Below are positions 1 to 7,373 of a DNA stretch of 17,202 bases, piece after piece. A program made the translations under genes and the position numbers. This DNA is from Candidatus Pacearchaeota archaeon (GTDB lineage: Archaea; Nanobdellota; Nanobdellia; Pacearchaeales; GW2011-AR1): contig JAPLXX010000057.1 of NCBI GenBank assembly GCA_026395855.1, positions 1 to 17,202 of the forward strand, read 5' to 3'. The notes under the pieces were generated by a model, which had not been told where the DNA came from, did no database searches, and saw only the letters and a program-made list of their open reading frames with translations. Positions within the stretch are counted from its first letter, which is position 1. Each line of letters begins with the position of its first letter.

Positions 1-40
1 ATGATATAGATAATTAACTCTCTTTAATTGAAATATGACC

Positions 41-847
41 CTACTTAACCTGTTTCATTTCTTTCCAAGCAAGCTCAAACAACTGCTCTAGAGCCATTGC
101 AAAGAATTCTGTATTTATCCAGACACCAACATCATAGTTGGGGTGGAATTTTTCATCATCAAGAAGCATGAACATAATCTGGTTTGAGTCAATAATCATA
201 AATCTTGCTTTGAACTTTTCAAGATTTCTGACTTCTGCAACTTTCTTCAAATCTTTTGCGACTTTTATGTTATTCTTTGTTATTGGTGCAGCGATTCTTA
301 CTTTTACTCCTCTTTTCTTGCATTTTTCAAAGCTTGGCAGCAAAACTTCTATTTTTCTGTTTAATCCTTCTTCTGTTGTGATTATAGTAACTGTTTTTTC
401 AGCATCTCTTATCATCATATCCATATGATTGTAAAGATTTTGTCGTCCTTTAATGCTTCCCGATAAATCAGAAGGCTCAACAAATTTAATTCCTTTAGTG
501 AAAAGGGAATCTAATTCATCAAGAACCTCGTCTCCTCTTAAAGTCTCTAATCTCTTGGACCTTTCTTTTGCGTCAACCATAAGATTTTTCTTAACTCTTT
601 CAACAACCTCCGCAGGCTTCAAAGCCACGAATTTAATAGGCTTTCCAAGCTTCATTATTATAAATCCCTTTTTCTCAAGGCTTTCAAGAATATCATATGT
701 CCTTGATCTTGGAACATCAGAGATGCTGCTTAACTCGCCTGCTGTTGAAGTGCCTCTTGAAAGAAGCGCTGTCCAGACCTTTACTTCGTATAGATTTAGG
801 TCAAAAATCTTCCTTAGTCTGCCCAAAAATTCTTCTTTTACTATCAT
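41..847 (-). CDS. TrmB-family transcriptional regulator
   Basis: A 268-residue protein with the two-part layout of the archaeal TrmB family. An N-terminal winged helix-turn-helix (about residues 10-85) includes the typical segment SRTYDILESLEKKGFI, which reads as recognition helix plus wing. A short helical linker follows, then a phospholipase D-like C-terminal domain (about 125-265) seen in TrmB regulators. Family members bind promoters of sugar-uptake or central-metabolism genes and respond to sugars or other small ligands; the ligand here cannot be read from the sequence. There is no sugar transporter next to it, and the adjacent ileS-like gene is separated from it by its own intergenic gap. 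Stop is TAG; the ATG start is supported by a TATA-like box about 31 bases upstream. It could equally be a global or autoregulatory factor. Confidence 0.85.
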   Translation of the reverse strand: MIVKEEFLGRLRKIFDLNLYEVKVWTALLSRGTSTAGELSSISDVPRSRTYDILESLEKKGFIIMKLGKPIKFVALKPAEVVERVKKNLMVDAKERSKRLETLRGDEVLDELDSLFTKGIKFVEPSDLSGSIKGRQNLYNHMDMMIRDAEKTVTIITTEEGLNRKIEVLLPSFEKCKKRGVKVRIAAPITKNNIKVAKDLKKVAEVRNLEKFKARFMIIDSNQIMFMLLDDEKFHPNYDVGVWINTEFFAMALEQLFELAWKEMKQVK

Positions 848-872
848 TTTCTTATTTTAAATGACTATCTTC

Positions 873-886
873 ACTTTTAAATATTG
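873..886 (-). promoter_or_regulatory. TATA-like box of the TrmB-like gene
   Basis: On the minus strand this reads AATATTTAAAAGTG. The TTTAAAA core is centred about 31 bases before the ATG, so the transcript probably has a very short leader or none. Position and composition only. Confidence 0.4.
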
Positions 887-914
887 TTATGATAAAAGAG
901 TAACCCAGATGGTC

Positions 915-3764
915 TTACCGATTAGTAACGATTATCGCAATCTCTCCCCTTTTATCTTTAACTGAAAAGCTGGTTTGATTTTTAAATGTTTGGTCGGCTT
1001 TTATAAGGATTTCAACTTTTTTTGAATTTGTCCTGTCTTTTATGAAGTTTTTCTGGCTTTCCAGAATTTTTTTGAAATTCTCGTCGGTGATTATATAAAG
1101 TCCTATCTTATCCTTTTTCTGCAAGCCAAGCTTTTTCCTGAAATCCTGAACCTGCCTGGCTGTTTCTCTCGCATAGCCCTCTGCTTCAAGTTCAGGTGTT
1201 TGGGTGGTGTCGAGCTTAATATATTCTTCATAGCTTTCATCTTTCTTTAATTTAGGGGATTTAAACTCCACTTCTTTGACATTTAATTGTGTTTTAATAA
1301 TGTTCTTCAATTCTCTATATGGCTCTTTTGCTCTGACAAATATCTCTGCCTTTGCTAATGGCCACCTTAATCCTATCTGTAACTTATCCCTTTCCGCAAG
1401 CCCTTTTTCAATCACAATCAATACATTTCCAAATTCTTTTTCTAGGGTCTTATCAATTTTTTTCCTATCTGCTTTTGGCCAGGCGCTCAGATGCACGCTT
1501 TCTTCTTTCACAATTCCTTTTTTTCTTAATTCCTGCCAGATTTTTTCTGTTATAAAAGGAATTATAGGGGCGCAAAGTTTCAATAATGTCACATAAATTT
1601 CTTTTATCGCTGCCTTTGCTTTTTTGTCCTCATTAGAAATTCTTTCGCGGACAATTTGTATATACCCTCTGCTGAAATCGTTCAGCCAGAAATTCTGCAA
1701 AGCCCTTGTTGCATTATGCGGATGCAGATTTTCAAGTTCTTCTGTAACATAGCTTATCAAAGCATTTAATTTTGAGATTATCCATTTATCCTCTGGAGCA
1801 CTGGGTTTTTCTGCATTTGATTTTTCAATTAATCTTCCAAGATTATAAAAAATATTTATGTTATTTTTTGGCTCTTTTGCAACATGAAATCCGAATTTTA
1901 GCTCCTGGCTCGGGTCCTGAAGGCAGTAAAGAAGCCTCATTGTGTCTGCACCGATTTTTTCAACAGCTTCGTCAAACCAGATGGCATTTCCTTTTGATTT
2001 ATGCATTTCCTCGCCTTTTTCATCTTTCAGGCTTTCATATCCAAAAAGAGATTTGAAAGGCGCCTTTCCCGTTATTGTAACAGATGCCCAGAACAATGCG
2101 TTAAACCATCCTCTGAACTGTCCTGGCATATTTTCTGAAATTAAATCAGCTGGCCACCATTTTTTCCAGTAATTATTATCATTAAGATAATTAAGAGTTG
2201 AAAAAGGAACAATTCCTGCATCAAGCCAGGCATCTCCGACGTCCGGAATTCTTGAAACTTCTTTTCCGCATTTTGAGCACCTTATTTTTATCTCGTCAAT
2301 CCAGGGTCTGTGAATTTCCGGCAGAGAATCAACTTTCTTTTTATCAACAGCTTTTTCTTTCAGTTCCTTTAAGCTTCCAATTACATTTACATTTCCGCAT
2401 GAACATTCCCATATTGGCAGAGGAAGACCCCAGTATCTTTTTCTTGAGATAAGCCAGTCGCTCATATTTTCAAACCAGTCTTCCTGTCTTATTTTTCCAT
2501 ATTCAGGCCACCATTTTATTTTTTTATTTTCATCAATAAGTTTCTTTCTTATTTTATCGCATTTAATATACCATTCATCAACCAGTCTGAATACCAGCTC
2601 TTGTCCGCATCTCCAGCAATGAGGATATCTGTGCTTGTATAGCTCAATTTTGTAAACAAAACCTCTTTCTTCCAAATCTTTCAAAACCAGAATATTTACT
2701 TCATCGTATTTTTTGCCTGAAAAATTGCCGAAATTTTTGTCATAGATTCCTGCATCATTAAGAGGAGATATAGAAGGCAATCCTGTCTTTTTTCCCAAAT
2801 CATGATCTTCTGCTCCGCAGCCAGGAGCAACATGAACAATTCCTGTTCCTTCTTCTTCAGAAGCCAACTCCCACAAAACAATTTTATGCGGGGATTTTTT
2901 CTGCTGTTCAAAATCAGAATAAGGCATATCATACTTTATTCCTTCAAGCTGTTTGCCTTTCTTTTTTTCAATTATTTTATATTTACCTTTTAATTCCTGA
3001 ACTCTTTTTTCAGCTATCCAGTAATATTTTCCTTCATTTTCTATTTTAGCATAATTAACTTTTTCATTTACAGCAATAACAACATTTGCAGGAACTGTCC
3101 AGGGAGTTGTTGTAAAAATCAAAAAATATTCATTTTTCTTTCCAGATAAAGGAAATCTCATGAATAATGCTTTGTGCGTAACTTCTTTGTAGCCTTCTGT
3201 GACAATATCATGCTTGGAGCTCGCTGTACCGCATCTCCAGCACCAGGGAACACAATCATTTCCCTTGTAAAGCCATTTATTTTCATAATACTTTTTTATT
3301 AAAAACCAATTATGAAGCTGATTGCTGTCAGACATGGTGTAATAGCTGTTATCCCAGTCCATCCACTGCCCAAGCTTTATTGACTGCTCTTCCTGTATTT
3401 TGGAAAACCTTTCAACCCTTTTTCTGCAGGATTTGACGAAATTTAATACCCCAAAATTTTCAATATCTTTTTTGTCTTTCAGGCCAAGATCTTTTTCCTC
3501 TTCTCTTTCAACCCAAAGCCCCTGAGAATCAAACCCGTTTTGATATCTTAGTTCATGGCCCTGCATTGCTTTGAATCTTTGGAAAACATCTTTGTAAGTT
3601 CTGCCCCATGCATGATGAACCCCCATTGGATTATTTGCAGTTATAGGACCATCAATAAAGCTCCATCTTTTTTTGCCCTTGTTTTTCTTTCTTAGCTTTT
3701 CAAATATCTTTTTTTCTTTCCAGAATTTAAGGATTTCTTTCTCGGTATTTATAAAATCATACAT
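915..3764 (-). CDS. ileS: Isoleucyl-tRNA synthetase-like class I aminoacyl-tRNA synthetase
   Basis: A 949-residue class I synthetase expected to charge tRNA-Ile with isoleucine in the cytoplasm. The IleRS/ValRS/LeuRS architecture is clear: catalytic domain start (GPITANNPMGVHHAWG, residues 39-54), CP1 editing domain with TTTPWTVPANVV and GTGIVHVAPGCGAEDHD, the DWLISRKRYWGLPLPIW segment, a zinc-ribbon-like insert (CSCG...CSKCG), the GWFNALFWAS helix, and a helical anticodon-binding region. Both class signatures are changed: the HIGH position aligns as GVHH (residues 48-51) and the KMSKS position as EMHKS (M587, H588, K589, S590, then KGN). I recall a bacterial IleRS-like clade (Chloroflexi and candidate phyla) with the same NNPMGVHHAWGRT and MHKS pattern, which suggests horizontal exchange, but I could not check this. 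It is somewhat shorter than a typical IleRS (over 1000 residues). AGGAG lies six bases before the ATG. Confidence 0.88.
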   Translation of the reverse strand: MYDFINTEKEILKFWKEKKIFEKLRKKNKGKKRWSFIDGPITANNPMGVHHAWGRTYKDVFQRFKAMQGHELRYQNGFDSQGLWVEREEEKDLGLKDKKDIENFGVLNFVKSCRKRVERFSKIQEEQSIKLGQWMDWDNSYYTMSDSNQLHNWFLIKKYYENKWLYKGNDCVPWCWRCGTASSKHDIVTEGYKEVTHKALFMRFPLSGKKNEYFLIFTTTPWTVPANVVIAVNEKVNYAKIENEGKYYWIAEKRVQELKGKYKIIEKKKGKQLEGIKYDMPYSDFEQQKKSPHKIVLWELASEEEGTGIVHVAPGCGAEDHDLGKKTGLPSISPLNDAGIYDKNFGNFSGKKYDEVNILVLKDLEERGFVYKIELYKHRYPHCWRCGQELVFRLVDEWYIKCDKIRKKLIDENKKIKWWPEYGKIRQEDWFENMSDWLISRKRYWGLPLPIWECSCGNVNVIGSLKELKEKAVDKKKVDSLPEIHRPWIDEIKIRCSKCGKEVSRIPDVGDAWLDAGIVPFSTLNYLNDNNYWKKWWPADLISENMPGQFRGWFNALFWASVTITGKAPFKSLFGYESLKDEKGEEMHKSKGNAIWFDEAVEKIGADTMRLLYCLQDPSQELKFGFHVAKEPKNNINIFYNLGRLIEKSNAEKPSAPEDKWIISKLNALISYVTEELENLHPHNATRALQNFWLNDFSRGYIQIVRERISNEDKKAKAAIKEIYVTLLKLCAPIIPFITEKIWQELRKKGIVKEESVHLSAWPKADRKKIDKTLEKEFGNVLIVIEKGLAERDKLQIGLRWPLAKAEIFVRAKEPYRELKNIIKTQLNVKEVEFKSPKLKKDESYEEYIKLDTTQTPELEAEGYARETARQVQDFRKKLGLQKKDKIGLYIITDENFKKILESQKNFIKDRTNSKKVEILIKADQTFKNQTSFSVKDKRGEIAIIVTNR

Positions 3765-3770
3765 GATAAT

Positions 3771-3775
3771 CTCCT
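3771..3775 (-). promoter_or_regulatory. Shine-Dalgarno site of ileS
   Basis: Minus-strand AGGAG with a 6-base spacer to the ATG ending at 3764. It is the best-placed Shine-Dalgarno sequence I found in the window, where most starts have none, and it supports the chosen start. A TATA-like GTTTAAAAATATT (minus, 3785-3797) lies just upstream, so initiation right at the ATG would leave this site out of the message. Confidence 0.55.
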
Positions 3776-3801
3776 ATAGAATTTAATATTTTTAAACTAA
3801 T

Positions 3802-4422
3802 TCATTTTTTCTTAGGTTTAAACTCTGTCAGCTTCCCAGCTTCTATTTCAATATTATCAGCTTTTCTCAATCCTGCAATCTGGCTTTTGTTAAGTATATT
3901 AAAATGTTTTGCATTAGCCAGATACTCGGGAATTTCCCACAGCTCATCTTCGGAGTTAATCCAGTTTAGATAATCAAACATTGACAAATCCACAGGAAGA
4001 GAATATCCCCGCAGATTCTTCTTTCCATAGTCATCTAAATATTCATGGAAAAAGCTCATAACAAGCTCTCTTATGTCTTTGTATATAGGCTCCCTGTACC
4101 TGAGAACAGCATGATTTGTTTTTCCTATAGCTCCCCATTTTCCTTTTCTTTTGAAAACGCAGATAACATGGTCGAAATCTTTTGCATTAGCTGTTAAATC
4201 AACCACAAGGGGTTTTTCTCTATTTATTCTCAAGCAAGCTGCAGCAAGCATTGCGCCTTCCATACATTGCGCCTTATTTTTCTTCAAAACCATATGCGGA
4301 GACATGCATGTATCTCCTTTTTCTTCAAAGTTTATAGGAATCTTGTTTAGAAAATCCTGAATTTTTCGCGGAGTGTTCAGGCTTTTGAGAATTTTCAGTT
4401 CTTTTTTGTTTAAGCCAAACAT
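3802..4422 (-). CDS. Transglutaminase-like superfamily protein
   Basis: A 206-residue protein with no signal peptide or membrane segment. The stretch KAQCMEGAMLAAACLR (Cys53 at the start of a helix) followed by DFDHVICVF (His85) and WGAIGKTNHAVLRYR (Asn103) has the Cys...His...Asp/Asn spacing of the transglutaminase/papain-like fold, so a cysteine hydrolase or acyltransferase fold is likely. The third catalytic residue is uncertain because no Asp sits in the expected place. Substrate is unknown; I recall similar uncharacterised proteins annotated only as transglutaminase-like in bacteria. Its stop lies 37 bases before the ileS start on the same strand, so the two may be co-transcribed, but each has its own TATA-like box. 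The C-terminus ends in a basic tail (PKKK). Confidence 0.6.
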   Translation of the reverse strand: MFGLNKKELKILKSLNTPRKIQDFLNKIPINFEEKGDTCMSPHMVLKKNKAQCMEGAMLAAACLRINREKPLVVDLTANAKDFDHVICVFKRKGKWGAIGKTNHAVLRYREPIYKDIRELVMSFFHEYLDDYGKKNLRGYSLPVDLSMFDYLNWINSEDELWEIPEYLANAKHFNILNKSQIAGLRKADNIEIEAGKLTEFKPKKK

Positions 4423-4445
4423 GAATTAGTCAAGAATTTTGATTA

Positions 4446-4456
4446 TTAAAATATTT
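4446..4456 (-). promoter_or_regulatory. TATA-like box of the transglutaminase-like gene
   Basis: Minus strand AAATATTTTAA, centred about 28 bases before the ATG at 4422. The surrounding 140-base gap (4423-4562) is very AT-rich and shows nothing else that I recognise. Confidence 0.35.
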
Positions 4457-4562
4457 GTTAATTGATATGAAAAATAAACAGCTTATTAGATAAAATGTTA
4501 ATGTAAAACCATCTTAGTTTATGAATAGGATTCCTATATAACAATTGTATTCTATCTTAATA

Positions 4563-5282
4563 TTATATTTTAAAATTATCCAAAAATTCCTTTTCCATGA
4601 AATGCATTTTTGATGGAATTATAAAGCAAAATGGAGCAACTATCCATCTTATTTCTCTTAAATGTTCAATATCTGAATAAATTATTCTCTGCCGTTTTGT
4701 TCCCAAAGCTTGACAGACAACAAGCTCTTTGATGCTCAGATTGTTTTTTTCAGAAGCTTCTTCAAGCTGCTTTAATGCATCTTTAAACTTAAGCCCTATG
4801 TCAATAAGGATGAGACTGTGCGCCCTCATGGAAAAGTTGTGTTGAATTGTTTCAATAAAGCTGTCTGGAGTAAAATTTTTTGCCCATTTAGGCATGCTTG
4901 CTGTTTTTCCAAATTTGTAAAGCTGAAGTCCTGTTCCTGCAACAGCATCTAATACAGAAGCATTGTGAATAACAGCTGTTTTAACTTTTGATTTCTTTGC
5001 TTCTGCCAAAAGAGCAATATGGGTTGTTGCTGTTAAAGGGCTTCCGTAAACCAGCAAAACAACATCCATTCTTGTTGCTTCATCAATAAGTTCCATGCTT
5101 TCGACGAATTTCCTGTCAGCTATTTTAATCTTTTTTCCAATCATTTGTTCAAGCACGCTTAAGGCATATGGAAAATCAACAGTGTAGTTTTCAACATAAA
5201 TCCTTTTGCACCTTTTTGCTATTTCCAGGCCTCGCTTTGAGATGCTGTCATGGTCAAGCCCAAGTCCTATTAGGTATAACAT
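4563..5282 (-). CDS. dphB: Diphthine synthase (diphthamide methyltransferase)
   Basis: A 239-residue protein with the DphB/Dph5 fold of the tetrapyrrole-methylase class: MLYLIGLGLDHDSIS at the N-terminus (SAM site loop), the YGSPLTATTH segment at residues 79-88, and a late VVCQALGTKRQ element. The enzyme methylates the 3-amino-3-carboxypropyl-histidine of elongation factor EF-2 on the way to diphthamide. In relatives I remember the central motif as GDP.xATTH; here the Asp is Ser (GSP), a notable but possibly lineage-typical change. Its ATG overlaps the stop of the upstream 78-residue gene by one base (TAATG), so translation is probably coupled. An AGGAG lies 12 bases before the ATG inside the upstream gene, longer than the usual spacing. 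Length matches the family. Confidence 0.9.
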   Translation of the reverse strand: MLYLIGLGLDHDSISKRGLEIAKRCKRIYVENYTVDFPYALSVLEQMIGKKIKIADRKFVESMELIDEATRMDVVLLVYGSPLTATTHIALLAEAKKSKVKTAVIHNASVLDAVAGTGLQLYKFGKTASMPKWAKNFTPDSFIETIQHNFSMRAHSLILIDIGLKFKDALKQLEEASEKNNLSIKELVVCQALGTKRQRIIYSDIEHLREIRWIVAPFCFIIPSKMHFMEKEFLDNFKI

Positions 5283-5518
5283 TATTTCTTTAAACTCCTG
5301 CTTGTTACTATAGCTATGAAAGCAAATGTAAACATTAAAGTGTCATTTCCAAAGATCAGGCTGATTATTACTCCAATAAGACTTAAAATAACAATGCGCC
5401 TGAACCATTTTTTCCCTGATTTTAGCTCTTCTTTAGTAAGCATTGCAAGGTAATTCCCTATAGGAATTCCTATTAAGAGAATCAGAATTCCTATAAATAG
5501 TTTTATTGATTCTTGCAT
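5282..5518 (-). CDS. Small integral membrane protein upstream of dphB
   Basis: A 78-residue, strongly hydrophobic protein. Three candidate membrane helices can be seen at about residues 5-27, 41-57 and 59-73, with a charged loop KEELKSGKKWFRR between the first and second and a basic end SRSLKK. I do not recognise the family and assign no function. The gene overlaps dphB by one base in a TAATG junction, so both are probably made from one message and translated in a coupled way. The start is set by ATG 5518; no Shine-Dalgarno sequence is visible. A possible TATA element (TTTATTAAC on the minus strand) lies about 25-29 bases upstream, consistent with a leaderless transcript. Confidence 0.7.
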   Translation of the reverse strand: MQESIKLFIGILILLIGIPIGNYLAMLTKEELKSGKKWFRRIVILSLIGVIISLIFGNDTLMFTFAFIAIVTSRSLKK

Positions 5519-5616
5519 GATATATTCAGAAAAAATGTGTTAATAAATCATTTGGGGGCTTAATAGAGATTAAAATAATGGTCCTTGGCTCTTTGGGTGT
5601 TTTCAAATAGCGATTG

Positions 5617-5889
5617 TTAACATAAACAAGCAGAATCCAAAATTAATTCTAAGTCTCCTTGAACTCTTAAAAAGGGATATTCTGCCGGTGATTTAGAAAT
5701 TTTTTCTTTCAAACTATTATATTGTTCTTCTGTAATAGGAACCTCGACTGTTACTTTTGGGGGGACATATTTACTTGCATCTTGAGATTCAACAGTCGCA
5801 AATAAAACAAGATAATATGCTTTATGTTTTTCATTTGTATAGTTTTCTCTTAAGCTAGCTGTTGCTGTTACCCTTACTCCCGGCTCCAT
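5617..5889 (-). CDS. Small hypothetical protein (90 residues)
   Basis: A soluble-looking 90-residue protein without signal peptide or membrane helix. Alternating hydrophobic residues (RVTATASL, YYLVLFATVES, KVTVEVPI, FLRVQGDLELIL) suggest a small beta-rich domain, perhaps of OB-fold or similar kind, with one helix (EEQYNSLKEKISKS). It ends in ACLC, a two-cysteine tail that could bind metal or be oxidised. I do not recognise the family. The gene has its own TATA-like box about 25 bases before the ATG and is divergent from dtdA. The 98-base gap to the next gene downstream (5519-5616) contains nothing I can identify. Confidence 0.55.
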   Translation of the reverse strand: MEPGVRVTATASLRENYTNEKHKAYYLVLFATVESQDASKYVPPKVTVEVPITEEQYNSLKEKISKSPAEYPFLRVQGDLELILDSACLC

Positions 5890-5909
5890 AAATTTTATAG
5901 ATTAAATTT

Positions 5910-5918
5910 GCTTTAAAT
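5910..5918 (-). promoter_or_regulatory. TATA-like box of the 90-residue gene
   Basis: Minus strand ATTTAAAGC, centred about 25 bases before the ATG at 5889, in the divergent gap shared with dtdA. Confidence 0.4.
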
Positions 5919-6008
5919 AAATTATTATCATAGAATATAGTCATCTATAACTATTTACTTTGGTTTGGGGCATGCTGCAAAGTTTAAATAGCAACTCAAT
6001 ATCAATAA

Positions 6009-6019
6009 ACTTTAAAACT
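6009..6019 (+). promoter_or_regulatory. TATA-like box of dtdA
   Basis: ACTTTAAAACT is centred 26 bases before the dtdA ATG, as expected for a leaderless archaeal transcript. A second candidate, AGTTTAAATAG at about 5980-5990, would give a leader of about 30 bases. Confidence 0.45.
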
Positions 6020-6039
6020 TCTGAGTTTTTTCACTAATC

Positions 6040-6837
6040 ATGCCCTACGAGAAATTCCTCATTGTTGCAAGCAAATTAGACAAAGCAGGCATAAACATAA
6101 CAACACAGCTCAGCCAGTTTGGACAGTTCAAATTTTATCTTGTTGATAAAGAGGTTATTTACACAGAAAATCTGAATTTGGAGAAAATTAACCAGTATGA
6201 TTTTATTATTTTTGCTTCAAGGCACCAATCCCAGAAAAAAGAAAAAACTCTTTCTATTCATGCACCAGGAAACTGGCGCTTAGCAGAGTTTGGAGGAGAA
6301 AAAAACAAGGTCTGCAAAACTTCTGCGCTTTTTATGAAGCAGATGTTTGAAAAATTGAATCAAAATGCAGAACAATTTAGGCTAACTGATTATAAAATAA
6401 CACTGGAAGCAACACATCACGGTCCATTAATAGACAAACCATGTGTCTTTATTGAAATTGGTTCTACAGAAACAGAATGGATAGATAAGCTTGCAGGATT
6501 TGTTGTTGCCCGTACAATCTCTGAAACAATTGAAAGTTTTAAGGAAAATCCTTATCATGAAGTTGCTATTGGAATAGGTGGAATGCATTATTGCCCAGGA
6601 TTTAACAAAATTCAGCTGAAATCCAATGTAGCTATTTCGCACGTAATTTCCCAGTATGCTTTTCCGGTAACAGAGGAAATGATTGCAGAAGCTATTGCAA
6701 AAACAGAGGAAGAAATTGATTTTGTGCTTCTTGACTGGAAAGGAATGGGAAATGCAGAGCAAAGGGATAAGATTATTGAAATTCTGAAAAAGCTTTATCT
6801 AGATTACAAGAGAACAAGCGATATAATCAAGGAATAA
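6040..6837 (+). CDS. dtdA: D-aminoacyl-tRNA deacylase (archaeal DTD2/GEK1 type)
   Basis: A 265-residue protein matching the archaeal/plant DtdA family. It hydrolyses D-aminoacyl-tRNAs so that D-amino acids are not used in translation. Family landmarks can be read in order: FASRHQSQ (58-65), HAPGNW (74-79), EATHHGP (123-129), FIEIGSTETEW (137-147) and IGGMHYCPGFN (179-189), the histidine-rich segments being the expected metal and substrate region. Length is normal. The start MPYEKFLIVASK fits the family and lies 26 bases after a TATA-like box. The SET-domain gene follows 17 bases downstream on the same strand, so the two are probably co-transcribed; no functional link between them is established. 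Confidence 0.92.
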   Translation: MPYEKFLIVASKLDKAGINITTQLSQFGQFKFYLVDKEVIYTENLNLEKINQYDFIIFASRHQSQKKEKTLSIHAPGNWRLAEFGGEKNKVCKTSALFMKQMFEKLNQNAEQFRLTDYKITLEATHHGPLIDKPCVFIEIGSTETEWIDKLAGFVVARTISETIESFKENPYHEVAIGIGGMHYCPGFNKIQLKSNVAISHVISQYAFPVTEEMIAEAIAKTEEEIDFVLLDWKGMGNAEQRDKIIEILKKLYLDYKRTSDIIKE

Positions 6838-6854
6838 ATCTATTTTTAATAAAA

Positions 6855-7373
6855 ATGAAGAATATACTTGAAATAAAAAAATCAAAAGTCTCTGGAAAAG
6901 GTGTTTTTGCAGATAATAACATCAACAAATTTCAAACTATTTGCTTTCTTGAAGGAGAGGTAATGAATATTAAAGAAATGATAAAAAGAGTTGATGATGA
7001 AAAAGAGAGGGGGTCAGATTCTTTAGGAATAGATGATGAAGTATACTTAGATTTAGACGAATTATCACGAACATTTAACCATTCTTGCAATCCAAATGCA
7101 TTTATCATGGGAAAAAATGAATTAGTCGCATTAAAAAACATAAAAAAAGGAGAAGAAATAACATATGATTATTCAACAACAATGAATGATAATGAAGAAA
7201 AAATAAAAAATGAAGGCGACGGGGGGGAATTATGGACCTGCAAGTGCAGATGCGGTTCTGATAATTGCAGAAATGTTATAGACCAATTTAAAACACTGCC
7301 CAAAGAAACTAGGGCTTTTTACATTAGAAATAAATTTATGCCAGATTTTATGTTAAAAAAGTTTAAGTTATAA
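6855..7373 (+). CDS. SET-domain protein methyltransferase
   Basis: A 172-residue, single-domain SET protein predicted to use SAM to methylate lysine on a protein. The opening SKVSGKGVFA (residues 10-19) is the usual SET start; FNHSCNPN (74-81) and EEITYDY (100-106) form the cofactor and active-site pseudoknot including the catalytic Tyr; CKCRCGSDNC (129-138) is a cysteine-rich post-SET-like zinc site. Substrate unknown: candidates are a chromatin protein, a ribosomal protein or a translation factor. It follows dtdA by 17 bases with no promoter of its own evident. The stop TAA directly abuts the stop of the convergent methyltransferase gene. A run of seven G at 7221-7227, unusual in this AT-rich sequence, lies just before the cysteine cluster and could be a slippage point. 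Confidence 0.88.
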   Translation: MKNILEIKKSKVSGKGVFADNNINKFQTICFLEGEVMNIKEMIKRVDDEKERGSDSLGIDDEVYLDLDELSRTFNHSCNPNAFIMGKNELVALKNIKKGEEITYDYSTTMNDNEEKIKNEGDGGELWTCKCRCGSDNCRNVIDQFKTLPKETRAFYIRNKFMPDFMLKKFKL

